Shown here one piece after another: positions 24,853 to 33,057 of a stretch of DNA of 36,419 bases. Location of the stretch: NCBI GenBank assembly GCA_903864895.1, contig CAIPHQ010000191.1, forward strand, positions 1 through 36,419, written 5' to 3'. The notes beneath the pieces were generated by a model that ran no database searches, was not told the DNA's origin, and saw only the letters and a list, made by a program, of their open reading frames with translations. Source of the DNA: an uncultured Rhodospirillales bacterium. GTDB lineage: Bacteria > Pseudomonadota > Alphaproteobacteria > Acetobacterales > Acetobacteraceae. Numbering within the stretch: position 1 is the first letter of the stretch; every line of letters starts with the position of its first letter. The translations under genes were made by a program, and so were the position numbers.

Positions 24853-25233
24853 ATGGGCAGTGAGACGGCGCGGCTTGCGGGGAAGGGGGGCATGCTTCCG
24901 CCGGGCACACAGTTGCGCAGCGATCTGGATGTGCGGCTGGTCTGGCCGAACTTCATTGTCTGGCTGCTGATCTCGGCCTGCACCCTTGGCCTCGGCTGGA
25001 TCGTGGTCAGCGGGCATTTCTTCAAGATGTTGCTGAACAGCACCGTGATCGTCGATGAGAACGACGTGCCGGTGGGGCGCCTGGTGTGCGACTACGATGT
25101 GGAAGCCGACGTGATGCGCATCGTCCGCTGGGTGCTGCTGTGCATCATCACCGGCGGTCTGGGCCTGCTGTTCTACAGCTTCCGCGCGGGCAAGCTGGCG
25201 CTGAGTGCGACGCGGATCGTCTGGAACGCCTGA
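24853..25233 (+). CDS. Small two-helix membrane protein (possibly DUF6693-like)
   Basis: 126 residues, function unknown. Two membrane segments, NFIVWLLISACTLGLGWIVV (about 33-52) and VRWVLLCIITGGLGLLFYSF (about 90-109), are so alike in their T-x-GLG core that the protein looks internally duplicated. Between them lies a polar segment with a beta-type pattern (STVIVDENDVPVGRLVCDYD). It recalls small alphaproteobacterial membrane proteins of the DUF6693 kind, from memory and unverified. ATG 24853 has GGGAAG nearby; ATG 24892 with a purine-rich run before it is an alternative. It converges on rsmD with stop codons back to back (TGA then CTA, 25231-25236). Confidence 0.7.
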   Translation: MGSETARLAGKGGMLPPGTQLRSDLDVRLVWPNFIVWLLISACTLGLGWIVVSGHFFKMLLNSTVIVDENDVPVGRLVCDYDVEADVMRIVRWVLLCIITGGLGLLFYSFRAGKLALSATRIVWNA

Positions 25234-25782
25234 CTACACCGCCCGCCACACGCCAATGCGCGCCGCCCCGTGGGCACGTTCGGCGAGCAGGCCGCCCAAC
25301 TCGGGCAGGGTTTCGTCGCGCCCGATTTCGCCCACGATCAAGGCGCCCGGCACAATCCATCCGGCGGCGGACAGCGCCGCCACGGCGCGGGGCAGCAGGT
25401 CCTCGCCATAGGGCGGGTCGAGAAACACCACGCCACAGGCTGCGCCAGAAGGGGGCCGCAGCGCGTCGGCGGCCAGTACGCTGCATTGGGCATCCGCACG
25501 GCAGGCGGTGATGTTGGCGCGCAAGGCGGCCAATGCGGCGCGGTCACGCTCGATGAAACTCGCCCGCGCCGCCCCGCGTGACAGCGCCTCCAGCCCCAGC
25601 GCCCCGGTGCCTGCGAACACGTCCAGCACAGCAGCGCCCTCAAACACCTCCCGCCCGCCCCATGGCGCGTGCAGCAGCATGTCGAACAGCGCCTGCCGCA
25701 CCCGGTCGGCGGTGGGCCGCGTGGTGGCCCCCGGCGGCGCGGTCAGGTTGCGGCCACGCCACTGGCCCGCGACGATACGCAT
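25234..25782 (-). CDS. rsmD: 16S rRNA (guanine-966-N2)-methyltransferase
   Basis: 182-residue SAM-dependent enzyme that methylates G966 of 16S rRNA during 30S assembly. It opens with the family signature MRIVAGQWRGRNLTAP and RPTADRVRQALFDML. The SAM-binding motif is VLDVFAGTGALGLEALSRGA, and the catalytic motif DPPY follows in VVFLDPPYGEDLL. It is downstream of rluB on the same strand with a 6-nt gap, so the two probably share a transcript. This pairing of rRNA-modifying enzymes is common in alphaproteobacteria. The stop abuts that of the convergent membrane-protein gene. Confidence 0.96.
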   Translation of the reverse strand: MRIVAGQWRGRNLTAPPGATTRPTADRVRQALFDMLLHAPWGGREVFEGAAVLDVFAGTGALGLEALSRGAARASFIERDRAALAALRANITACRADAQCSVLAADALRPPSGAACGVVFLDPPYGEDLLPRAVAALSAAGWIVPGALIVGEIGRDETLPELGGLLAERAHGAARIGVWRAV

Positions 25783-25788
25783 CGCCGG

Positions 25789-26553
25789 CTACTTCTTCTC
25801 CGCCGGAACCTGTTCGCGCAGCACTTTGGCGGGCACTTCTTCCACCTCGCCGCGCGGCAGCAGGCCCAGCTGGAACGGGCCGTAGGCGACGCGGATCAGG
25901 CGCGACACCTGCAAGCCCAGATGCGCCATCACCTTGCGCACCTCGCGGTTGCGGCCCTCGCGCAGCGCAACCGTGACCCAGCTGTTGTCGCCCTTCTTGC
26001 TGTCCAGCCCGGCTTCGATGGGGCCGTAGCGTTCACCGTCCACCACCACGCCGCGTGCCAGATCGGCCAGCCGTGCCGGGTCGGGCGTGCCGAACACGCG
26101 CACGCGGTAGCGGCGGATCCAGCCGTTGGACGGCAGTTCCAGCCGCCGCGCCAGCGCGCCGTCATTGGTCAGCAGCAGCAGGCCCTCGCTGTTCAGATCG
26201 AGCCGCCCGACGCTGACCACGCGCGGCAGGCCGCGCGGCAGGCGCTCGAACACTGTGGTGCGCCCCTTTTCGTCGCGGTGCGTGGTCACCAGTCCTTCCG
26301 GCTTGTGGTAGCGCCACAGCCGCGTGCGGCCCGGCGGGTCCACCAGAACGCCACCCACGGTGACCAGATCACCCTCGGTCACGAAGGTCGCGGGGTGCGT
26401 GACCACCGCGTTGTTCAGCCGCACCTTGCCCTCGGCCAGCAGTTTCTCGGCATCGCGGCGGCTGGCCACCCCGGCATGGGCGAGCCATTTGGCGATGCGG
26501 TCGCCGCGTTCGCCATCGCCGTCGGCGGCATCGTCTTGCGGGGTGGCGTTCAT
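25789..26553 (-). CDS. rluB: 23S rRNA pseudouridine synthase, RluB/RsuA family
   Basis: 254-residue enzyme of the RsuA/RluB/E/F group that isomerises uridine in rRNA; RluB (U2605 of 23S) is the likely member. The N-terminal S4 RNA-binding domain reads RIAKWLAHAGVASRRDAEKL and VRLNN. The catalytic domain has VGRLDLNSEGLLLLTNDG, with the active Asp after RL, then RYRVRVFG and REGRNREVRKVMAHLGL. ATG 26553 has GGAG 7 nt upstream and overlaps the stop of the puuD-like gene by 4 nt (ATGA), indicating coupled translation. An open stretch further upstream is the amidotransferase gene's other frame. RsuA-type 16S specificity is the alternative. Confidence 0.93.
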   Translation of the reverse strand: MNATPQDDAADGDGERGDRIAKWLAHAGVASRRDAEKLLAEGKVRLNNAVVTHPATFVTEGDLVTVGGVLVDPPGRTRLWRYHKPEGLVTTHRDEKGRTTVFERLPRGLPRVVSVGRLDLNSEGLLLLTNDGALARRLELPSNGWIRRYRVRVFGTPDPARLADLARGVVVDGERYGPIEAGLDSKKGDNSWVTVALREGRNREVRKVMAHLGLQVSRLIRVAYGPFQLGLLPRGEVEEVPAKVLREQVPAEKK

Positions 26554-27284
26554 GCGCAGGCTCCGATCAGGGCGTCGAAGATGCGGCGGTCGCCCTGAGA
26601 AATATGAAACTCGGGGTGCCATTGCACGCCGAGGCAGAAGCGGTAGGCCGGGTCTTCGATGCCCTCGATCACGCCATCGCGGGCCACGGCGTTCACCACC
26701 GCGCGCGGGCCGGGGTGGCGCACCGCCTGATGATGCGCCGAATTCACCGCCAGTGTCGTCTCCCCCACAATGCGGTGCAGCAGCGTGCCGGGCTGCACGG
26801 TCACGTCGTGCCCGGCCTCGTGGCGCGGGTTGGGCTGCTCGTGCGGCAAGGCATCGGCCACACTGTCCGGAATATGCTGGATCAGCGTGCCGCCAAGGGC
26901 CACGGCCAGCAATTGCTGCCCGCCGCAGATCCCCAGCACCGGCATGTTGCGCGCCAGTGCGCCCTGCACCAGCGCCAGTTCTGCGGCGGTGCGGCCTTCC
27001 TTCAAGGTCACCGTGGCATGCCGCGCGCCGTCGCCATACAGCGCCGGGTCAACGTCGAATGCGCCCCCGGTCACCACCAGCGCGTCGATGCGGTCCAGAT
27101 AGGCGGTGGCCAGATCGGCATGGTGCGGCAGCGCCACCGGCAGGCCCCCGGCGGCAGCAATCGCTGCCATGTAGTTGGCACGCAGCGCGTAGTAGGGGTA
27201 GCGCGAATAGCTGCCCGGTTTGGGCTGCTCGGCATCAAGGGTCACGCCGATCAGTTTCGGCGTGCGGGAATGGCTGGGGGTCAT
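26550..27284 (-). CDS. Class I glutamine amidotransferase-like hydrolase (peptidase C26, PuuD-like)
   Basis: 244-residue cytosolic hydrolase. The nucleophile Cys120 lies in PVLGICGGQQLLAVALGG, and the His-x-Glu of the triad in GVQWHPEF. VVTGGAFDVDPALYG is characteristic of the gamma-glutamyl-GABA hydrolase group, which includes PuuD of putrescine breakdown. No other putrescine-pathway gene is present, so the substrate is uncertain. ATG 27284 fits the family start (PKLIGVTLD); the ribosome site is weak. It begins 44 bp from the divergent tadA and overlaps rluB by 4 nt at its end, forming an operon with rluB and rsmD. Confidence 0.9.
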   Translation of the reverse strand: MTPSHSRTPKLIGVTLDAEQPKPGSYSRYPYYALRANYMAAIAAAGGLPVALPHHADLATAYLDRIDALVVTGGAFDVDPALYGDGARHATVTLKEGRTAAELALVQGALARNMPVLGICGGQQLLAVALGGTLIQHIPDSVADALPHEQPNPRHEAGHDVTVQPGTLLHRIVGETTLAVNSAHHQAVRHPGPRAVVNAVARDGVIEGIEDPAYRFCLGVQWHPEFHISQGDRRIFDALIGACA

Positions 27285-27328
27285 GCGTCTTGCTAGCCCC
27301 GGCGGGCGATCCGGGGCAAGAAAAGCCG

Positions 27329-27787
27329 ATGTCCGAACCCGCGCTGCACCATGCGATGAGCCTTTCACTGGCCGAAGCCCGCGCGGCGGCGGCGCGTGGC
27401 GAGGTGCCGGTGGGCGCGGTGTTGCTCGGGCCGGATGGCACGGTGCTGGCGCAGGCGGGCAATCGCACCGAGCAGGATTGCGACGCCGCCGCCCATGCCG
27501 AGATGCTTGTGTTGCGCCAGGCCGGGCAGCGTCTGGGCAGCCCGCGCCTGATCGGCTGCGATCTGGTGGTGACGCTGGAACCCTGCCCGATGTGCGCGGC
27601 GGCCATCGCACTGTTCCGGGTGCGCCGGGTGGTGTTCGGCGCCTATGACCCGAAAGGCGGCGGGGTGGAGCATGGCCCGCGCATCTATGACACGTCGCCC
27701 GCCCTGCACCGCCCCGAAGTCATCGGTGGCGTGCGTGAGACGGAGGCCGCCGCGCTGCTCCGGGACTTCTTCGCCGCGCGCCGCTGA
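27329..27787 (+). CDS. tadA: tRNA-specific adenosine deaminase
   Basis: 152-residue zinc enzyme that converts adenosine 34 to inosine in tRNA-Arg(ACG), an essential decoding step. Zinc ligands and catalytic base are visible: His56 and Glu58 in AAHAEML, Cys86 and Cys89 in LEPCPMCAAAI. GEVPVGAVLL and VVFGAYDPKGGGVEHG are family stretches. The ATG 27329 is supported by the alignment of the start (SLAEARAAAARGEVPVGA) and not by its ribosome site, which is weak. A guanine or cytosine deaminase of the same fold is less likely given the motifs. It converges on ccmI with the two stops directly adjacent. Confidence 0.94.
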   Translation: MSEPALHHAMSLSLAEARAAAARGEVPVGAVLLGPDGTVLAQAGNRTEQDCDAAAHAEMLVLRQAGQRLGSPRLIGCDLVVTLEPCPMCAAAIALFRVRRVVFGAYDPKGGGVEHGPRIYDTSPALHRPEVIGGVRETEAAALLRDFFAARR

Positions 27788-28540
27788 CTACGGCGCGCCC
27801 GCCTCCTTCAAGCGCTGTTCGGCCACCGGCCGCCAATCGGCGTTCGGCGCACCGCTGGCCAGAGCCTTGCGGAACAGCGTGGCCGAATCGAAGCTGACCT
27901 TGCCGTCCACCCGGCACTGCGCCTCGGCGGTCAGCGCGGCCAGATCGGCATCAAATCGAATATTCACCGCCTTGTGCCACGCGTCGGCGGCGCCGGCGAG
28001 GTTGCCGCGGTCGTTCTCGGCATTGCCCAGCAGAATGTAACCCTGCCGCGCGAGGTCGGAGTTCTGGTCGAGTTTCGCCAGTTTTTCGCGCAACCGCTCG
28101 ATGAGTGCCTCACCCTGCGCGGCCTGCTGCTGCGCCTGTTCCAGCCGCCCGGCCAGCGGCATGGCGGGCAGGTCCGGGCGGCCACTGATGCGGTACAGCC
28201 CGCCGGCCAGCACCAGCACCAGCACAATCGCAGCCACCAGCGGCCAGCGCGCGGCGCGGGTGGTGGCCGGGTCGGCGGTTTCGGCGGCGGCCAGCAGGCG
28301 GCGCTGCACCTCCAGCACCGCGGTGGCGTGCTCGGCGGCGGCGATGCGGCCATCGGCAAGGTCGCGTTCCAGTTCGCGCAATTGCTGGCGATGGATTGCC
28401 ATCGCGCTGTCGCGCCGCCCGCGCCCGCTGGCCTGCCAGACCATGGCGGCGGCCAGCGGGGCCAGCGCGGCCACGGCCAGCAGCACCAGCGCAAGCGCCG
28501 TCAACGGATGCGCCAGCAGCGCCGCAGTGAAATCGGTCAT
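27788..28540 (-). CDS. ccmI: Cytochrome c maturation protein CcmI (CycH-like)
   Basis: 250-residue inner-membrane protein that hands apocytochrome c to the CcmFH haem-lyase. Two membrane helices (about residues 11-34, LTALALVLLAVAALAPLAAA, and 98-117, WPLVAAIVLVLVLAGGLY) flank a cytoplasmic Arg/Ala-rich coiled loop. The periplasmic C-terminal part (LARQGYILLGNAENDRG) is TPR-like. It is shorter than the CycH of many alphaproteobacteria, which have a larger second TPR domain. It is last in the ccm operon; its ATG overlaps the ccmH stop (ATGA). Confidence 0.87.
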   Translation of the reverse strand: MTDFTAALLAHPLTALALVLLAVAALAPLAAAMVWQASGRGRRDSAMAIHRQQLRELERDLADGRIAAAEHATAVLEVQRRLLAAAETADPATTRAARWPLVAAIVLVLVLAGGLYRISGRPDLPAMPLAGRLEQAQQQAAQGEALIERLREKLAKLDQNSDLARQGYILLGNAENDRGNLAGAADAWHKAVNIRFDADLAALTAEAQCRVDGKVSFDSATLFRKALASGAPNADWRPVAEQRLKEAGAP

Positions 28541-28992
28541 TGTTCCAGAATCTTGCGCAGGCGGTCCTGCTCGGCTTCGCTGAGCGGTGAGGGCGGCAGC
28601 GGGCGGCGGGCCAGATAGACGATGCAGATCCCGGCAATCAGCGCCAGCACCGGTGAGGCCCAGAGCAGCCACGTGGCGGCGGCAAACGGCGGGCGCAGCC
28701 GCACGAAATTGCCGTAGCGCGCCACCAGCCATGCGGTGACCTGCTCGTTACTTTCGCCCGCTGCGACATGCTGGCGCACCAGTTTGCGCAGGTCGCGGGC
28801 CAGTTCGGCCCCCGAATCCTCGATGCTCTCGTTCTGGCACACCAGACAGCGCAGTTGCTGGCCGATGGCCACCGCGCGGGCTTCCTGCGCCGGGTCCGGC
28901 AGCGCCTCGGACGGGTCGCCGATGGCAAACGCCGGGGCCGCGAGCAACTGGCAGGCCAGTAGTGCCGCCACGGCGAATTTGAACACTCTCAT
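28537..28992 (-). CDS. ccmH: Cytochrome c maturation protein CcmH
   Basis: 151 residues with a signal peptide (LLACQLLAAPAFA), the redox pair Cys49/Cys52 in LRCLVCQNESIEDS, the helical bundle LVARYGNFVRLRPPF and one C-terminal membrane helix (LLWASPVLALIAGICIVYL). CcmH reduces or resolves the haem-binding cysteines of apocytochrome c on the outer face of the membrane. It overlaps ccmG and ccmI by 4 nt on each side. Confidence 0.95.
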   Translation of the reverse strand: MRVFKFAVAALLACQLLAAPAFAIGDPSEALPDPAQEARAVAIGQQLRCLVCQNESIEDSGAELARDLRKLVRQHVAAGESNEQVTAWLVARYGNFVRLRPPFAAATWLLWASPVLALIAGICIVYLARRPLPPSPLSEAEQDRLRKILEQ

Positions 28993-29537
28993 GCGTAGGC
29001 CTGAAGCTGGCGCTTCAAATCCCCGGCGGCGACCTCGGCCGGCAGCGGGCCGACGAAGCGCCAGCGCACCACGCCGGTCTTGTCCACCAGATAGGTCTCC
29101 GGCACGCCGGTGATTCCCCAGTCAATGCCGGTCAGCCCCGCATCGTCCCGCCCGATGCGGGCATAGGGGTTGCCGTGCTTGGCCAGAAACGCGGCGGTAC
29201 CGGCTTGCTTGTCCTTGTAGGCGATGCCGTACAGCGGCACGCCCGCCTGCTTCAGGCCCATCAGCACCTCGGCTTCCTCCATGCAGGGCACGCACCACGA
29301 GGCGAAGAAATTCACCACAATGGGCCGCCCGGTGAGGTCGGTGTCGCTGAACCCGCCTGCGAGGGAACCGGCATCGGCGGGCAGCGCGAATGGCGGCACA
29401 CGCTTGCCGATCAACATGCTGGGCACGCCGCGCGGGTCGAACGTGCCTTCCTGCTCCCGCTTCAACATGGCCAGAAAGCCGCCCCCCGCCACAACGGTCG
29501 CGGCGAACGGCACCAGCAGCAGCACCCGCCGGTTCAC
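28989..29537 (-). CDS. ccmG: Thiol:disulfide interchange protein CcmG (DsbE)
   Basis: 182-residue membrane-anchored periplasmic thioredoxin that keeps apocytochrome c cysteines reduced. An N-terminal anchor (VLLLVPFAATVVAGGGFLA) is followed by the CcmG-type fold with active site Cys82/Cys85 in FFASWCVPCMEE and the cis-Pro segment GVPETYLVD. KRVPPFALP is the usual entry to the domain. Translation starts at GTG 29537, which overlaps the ccmF stop (GTGA); no ATG gives a complete protein. Confidence 0.95.
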   Translation of the reverse strand: MNRRVLLLVPFAATVVAGGGFLAMLKREQEGTFDPRGVPSMLIGKRVPPFALPADAGSLAGGFSDTDLTGRPIVVNFFASWCVPCMEEAEVLMGLKQAGVPLYGIAYKDKQAGTAAFLAKHGNPYARIGRDDAGLTGIDWGITGVPETYLVDKTGVVRWRFVGPLPAEVAAGDLKRQLQAYA

Positions 29538-31519
29538 GCCTTGGCCCCCATCTTGGCGGCGGATTTGGCAGCGGCTTGCCCGGCGCGGCGCAGTGGCGCG
29601 CCCACGCGCAGCCGCCGGTCGGTCAGCGACAGCAACCCGCCCAGCGCCATCACGCCCGCGCCCAGCCATATCCACGGCGCCAGCGGGTTCACATGCAGGC
29701 GCAGCACCGCACCGCCGTCCCGCTCGTCCCCCAGCACCGCGTACAGGTCGCGGACCAGATTGGTGGCGATCTTGGCCTCGGTGGTGGTGATGTTCTGCAC
29801 CGGAAACTGCCGCCGCTCCGGCGCCAGCACCGCCACCAGAGCGCCGTTGCGGCTGATCTCGATGGTGGCCACCCGCGCGTCGTAATTCGGCCCGGCGCCG
29901 TCGTGCAGTTCGATCAGCTTCCAGTCATAACCTGCCAGATGCGTGGCCGCCCCCGGCTTGACCAGCACGATGGCCTCACTTGCCAGCGACATTCCGGCAA
30001 TGCCCGCGATGGTCACGCCCAGCCCGGCATGGCCCAGCGTGGTGCCGAAGGTCGAGCGCGGCAGGCCACGCAACCGGGCAAGGCTGTCGCCCAGCGGCAC
30101 GCGGAACAGGCGGACGCGCTCGATCACCTCGGCGGCGGCCCCGGCGATCAGCCACACCGCCGCGCCAAAGGCCAGCGCGGGCAGGATTTTCATGCCGATG
30201 GCGGCATACCCGCCCACCGCCAGCGCCAGCAGCAGCGCCCACCACAGCCGGATCAGCGCGGACCCCAGATCGGCGCGCTTCCACGACAGCACCGGGCCCA
30301 CCGACATCGCGGCAAACACCGGCACGGCCAGCGGCAGCACGGTGGAATTGAAGAACGGGCCGCCGACGCTGAGTTTTTCGCCCAGCAACAGGTCGGCGAA
30401 CAGCGGATAGGTGGTGCCGGTCATCACCACGGCGGCGATGGAACACAACAGGATGTTGTTCAGCACCAGCCCGCCTTCGCGTGAGATGGGCGCGAACACG
30501 CCGGACGCGGCCAGCACCGGGGCGCGCAGCGCGAACAGCAGCAGCGACCCGCCGATCACCAGCCCCAGCAGCGCCAGAATGAACACGCCGCGGGCCGGGT
30601 CATTGGCGAAGGAATGCACCGAATTCAGGATGCCGGAGCGCACGAGGAACGTGCCCGACAGGCTGAGCGAGAACGTGCCGATGGCCAGCAGCACGGTCCA
30701 TGTCTTCAGCGCCTCGCGCTTTTCCACTACGATGGCCGAGTGCAGCAGCGCGGTGCCGGTCAGCCACGGAAGAAGGGAAGCGTTTTCCACCGGATCCCAG
30801 AACCAGTAGCCGCCCCAGCCGAGTTCGTAATACGCCCACCACGAGCCGAGGGCGATGCCGCAGGTCAGGAAGCACCACGCCGCCAGCGTCCAGGGCCGTA
30901 CCCAACGGCCCCAGGCGGCGTCGATGCGGCCTTCCAGCAGTGCGGCCACGGCAAACGCGAACGGCACCGCGAAGCCCACGTAGCCGATGTACAGAATGGG
31001 CGGATGGATCGCCAGACCAGGGTCCTGCAACAGCGGGTTCATGTCCCGCCCGTCCATCGGCGGCGGCCACAGCCGGACAAACGGGTTGCTCTCGATCAGC
31101 GCGAACAGCTGAAACCCCACCGACGACAGACCCAGCACGCCGAGCACGCGGGCGCGCAGCGACGACGGCAGATTGCCGCCCGCCACCGCCACGGCCGCGC
31201 CGCACAGGCTGATGATCAGGCACCACAGCAGGATCGAGCCCTCATGGTTGCCCCAGGTGCCGCTGATTTTATAGATCAGCGGCTTCAGGCTATGCCCGTT
31301 CTCGGCGACGTTCAGCACCGAGAAGTCATCGACCACATTGCTCCAGGTCAGGCAGGCATAAGCGGTGCCCAGCGCGATGAACTGCCCGATGGCGATGGCC
31401 GGTGCCGCCTGAATCAGCCGTGCATCCCGCCGCCACGCGCCCCACAGCGGAAAAATCCCCTGCGCAAAGCCGATGGCAACCGCGAGTGCGAGGGCGAAAT
31501 GGCCGAGTTCGGGGATCAT
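29534..31519 (-). CDS. ccmF: Haem lyase CcmF
   Basis: 661-residue polytopic inner-membrane protein, the core of the cytochrome c synthetase. The periplasmic WWD-type haem-binding signature reads GWGGYWFWDPVENASLLPWL, preceded by SWWAYYELG. The start (IPELGHFALALAVAIGFAQG), WSNVVDDFSVLNVAENG and GTWGNHEGSILLW also agree with the family, and the length is normal. It overlaps ccmE upstream (ATGA) and ccmG downstream (GTGA). Confidence 0.97.
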   Translation of the reverse strand: MIPELGHFALALAVAIGFAQGIFPLWGAWRRDARLIQAAPAIAIGQFIALGTAYACLTWSNVVDDFSVLNVAENGHSLKPLIYKISGTWGNHEGSILLWCLIISLCGAAVAVAGGNLPSSLRARVLGVLGLSSVGFQLFALIESNPFVRLWPPPMDGRDMNPLLQDPGLAIHPPILYIGYVGFAVPFAFAVAALLEGRIDAAWGRWVRPWTLAAWCFLTCGIALGSWWAYYELGWGGYWFWDPVENASLLPWLTGTALLHSAIVVEKREALKTWTVLLAIGTFSLSLSGTFLVRSGILNSVHSFANDPARGVFILALLGLVIGGSLLLFALRAPVLAASGVFAPISREGGLVLNNILLCSIAAVVMTGTTYPLFADLLLGEKLSVGGPFFNSTVLPLAVPVFAAMSVGPVLSWKRADLGSALIRLWWALLLALAVGGYAAIGMKILPALAFGAAVWLIAGAAAEVIERVRLFRVPLGDSLARLRGLPRSTFGTTLGHAGLGVTIAGIAGMSLASEAIVLVKPGAATHLAGYDWKLIELHDGAGPNYDARVATIEISRNGALVAVLAPERRQFPVQNITTTEAKIATNLVRDLYAVLGDERDGGAVLRLHVNPLAPWIWLGAGVMALGGLLSLTDRRLRVGAPLRRAGQAAAKSAAKMGAKA

Positions 31520-32019
31520 CCGCCGGTCTTCTTCACGGTCAGGGTGTTCCAGGTACTCGCCGGGGGCGGCGCGCCCTGTTCGGGGTTCCAGTGGCCGGAT
31601 TTTTTCAGCGCCTCGGCCACTTCCTTGGGCATGTAGGTCTCATCGTGCTTGGCCAGCACTTCCTGCGCGGTGAAACTGCCGTCCGGGGCCAGCGTGCCCA
31701 AGGAGACCACGCCCTGCCCCTCGCGGAACAGGTCGGGCAGGATGCCGCTGTAATGCACGACAACGGCGGTGTTGCCGTCGGTAACGCGGAAACTTGCGGT
31801 GGGTTTGCCACCCTCGTTGGTGCGCTGCACGCTGCCGGCTTCCACCAGACCACCAAGGCGGAAGCTGCGGCCCGGCCCGGGATGGTCGTGGGCCAGTTGC
31901 GACGGCGAGGTGAAGAACGCCACATCGCTGGACAGTGCCCAAAGTGACAGCCCGGCTGCCGTGCCCACACCGAGGCCGCAGACCAGCAGCACGAGCAGGC
32001 GGCGCTTCTTGCGTGTCAT
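31516..32019 (-). CDS. ccmE: Haem chaperone CcmE
   Basis: 167-residue periplasmic haem chaperone with a single N-terminal anchor (RLLVLLVCGLGVGTAAGLS). Haem is bound covalently through His125 in AKHDETYMP, with Tyr129 as partner. The preceding beta-barrel has VHYSGILPDLFREGQGVV. AAGGA 7 nt before the ATG 32019 fixes the start. It is separated from ccmD by 10 nt, the only gap in this operon, and overlaps ccmF by 4 nt. Confidence 0.96.
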   Translation of the reverse strand: MTRKKRRLLVLLVCGLGVGTAAGLSLWALSSDVAFFTSPSQLAHDHPGPGRSFRLGGLVEAGSVQRTNEGGKPTASFRVTDGNTAVVVHYSGILPDLFREGQGVVSLGTLAPDGSFTAQEVLAKHDETYMPKEVAEALKKSGHWNPEQGAPPPASTWNTLTVKKTGG

Positions 32020-32029
32020 GACCTGTTCC

Positions 32030-32167
32030 TTACCGCATGAAGCGCGGGTCGATGGCCGCAAGCTTGCGCCGCGCCCGGCCCATCCGCAGCCATGCATCGA
32101 CCGCAAAGCCACCTGCCAGCAGCACGGCGATGGCGTAGGCGGGAATGATATACGTCAAATGCGTCAT
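32030..32167 (-). CDS. ccmD: Haem exporter protein CcmD
   Basis: 45-residue single-span membrane protein (helix YIIPAYAIAVLLAGGFAVDA, then the basic RMGRARRKLAA tail), the small subunit that helps release holo-CcmE from the CcmABC complex. It is short enough to be missed by automatic calling. The ATG at 32167 overlaps the ccmC stop by 4 nt (ATGA) and the stop is TAA at 32030-32032. Size, topology and position between ccmC and ccmE all agree with CcmD. Confidence 0.88.
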   Translation of the reverse strand: MTHLTYIIPAYAIAVLLAGGFAVDAWLRMGRARRKLAAIDPRFMR

Positions 32168-32970
32168 ATCGCGGCCTCCTGCCCCACCGCTTCCGTTCGG
32201 GCGCGGGCCTGCAACAGCGCGCGAATCCGCCGCTCCATCACCGCCGCGCGGGTGCGCGCCAGCGTGATGGCGATAAAGCCCGCCACCATGCCGATGGTCA
32301 TGGGAATCAGCGGATACAGGATGCCCACATACATGGTGGGCGCCCCGGTGAGCGTGATGGACGATCCTTGGTGCAGCGTGTTCCACCAATCGACCGAGTA
32401 TTTGATGATCGGCAGATCCACCGCCCCCACCAGCGCCAGAATGGCCCCGGCGCGATAGCCGCGCTGCGGATCGTCGAACGCGCGCACCAGCGCGATCTGA
32501 CCGAGATACAGGAAGAACAGCACCAGCACCGAGGTCAGGCGCGCATCCCACACCCACCACGCCCCCCACATCGGCTTGCCCCACAGGCTGCCGGTAGCAA
32601 GGCACAAGGCGGTGGCCGCCGCCCCCACCGGGCCGATTTCAGCGGCCGCCAGATCGGCCAGCGGATGCCGCCAGACCAGCGACAGCACCGCGCACAGCGC
32701 CAGACTGCCGTAGCCCATGTAGGACAGCATCGCCGCCGGGACGTGAATGTACATGATCCGCGAGGAATCGCCCTGCTGCCAGTCGGCGGGCGCGAAGCCC
32801 AGACCCCAGACCAGACCGATGGCGGTGGCGATCAGTGCGATGGCGCTGACCCACGGCAGCACGCGCCCCGACAGCCGCAGGAAGCGGCCCGGATTGGCAA
32901 ACCGATGCAGGTTGCGCCCGCCGCCGGGCAAGGGACCGGGGGGCGGCGCGAATTCAGTGCTGGCGTCCAC
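32164..32970 (-). CDS. ccmC: Haem exporter protein CcmC
   Basis: 268-residue six-helix membrane protein that loads haem onto CcmE. The WWD motif is WGAWWVWDARLTSVL. Others are YIHVPAAMLSYMGYG and NTLHQGSSI. Homologues usually start near HRFANPGRFLRLSG, so the first 20 residues (PPPGPLPGGG) may be an extension. The only suitable initiator is GTG 32970 (GTGGACGCC). A possible -10 (TATATG, 32983-32978) sits so close that the transcript may be nearly leaderless. First gene of the ccm run; ccmA and ccmB are not upstream. Confidence 0.94.
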   Translation of the reverse strand: MDASTEFAPPPGPLPGGGRNLHRFANPGRFLRLSGRVLPWVSAIALIATAIGLVWGLGFAPADWQQGDSSRIMYIHVPAAMLSYMGYGSLALCAVLSLVWRHPLADLAAAEIGPVGAAATALCLATGSLWGKPMWGAWWVWDARLTSVLVLFFLYLGQIALVRAFDDPQRGYRAGAILALVGAVDLPIIKYSVDWWNTLHQGSSITLTGAPTMYVGILYPLIPMTIGMVAGFIAITLARTRAAVMERRIRALLQARARTEAVGQEAAI

Positions 32971-33025
32971 GCTTCACCATATACAGGGTCCACCGCCGGA
33001 TTGAAGCGGGGGCCAGTTGCCGTAA

Positions 33026-33037
33026 TGTGGGCCCACA
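33026..33037. promoter_or_regulatory. Perfect 12-bp palindrome between divergent ccmC and yciI
   Basis: TGTGGGCCCACA is perfectly self-complementary and lies in the 87-bp divergent gap, 21 nt before the yciI start. It may be an operator for one or both genes, but GC-rich palindromes of this length occur by chance here. Confidence 0.3.
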
Positions 33038-33057
33038 CTCAATCTGCGGAACCCGTC

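Noticed and set aside
24434-24910. A 158-residue protein on the minus strand starting at 24910
   Set aside because: Everything before ATG 24694 has no ribosome site or family match. The recognisable part is only the antitoxin head followed by an out-of-frame toxin tail.
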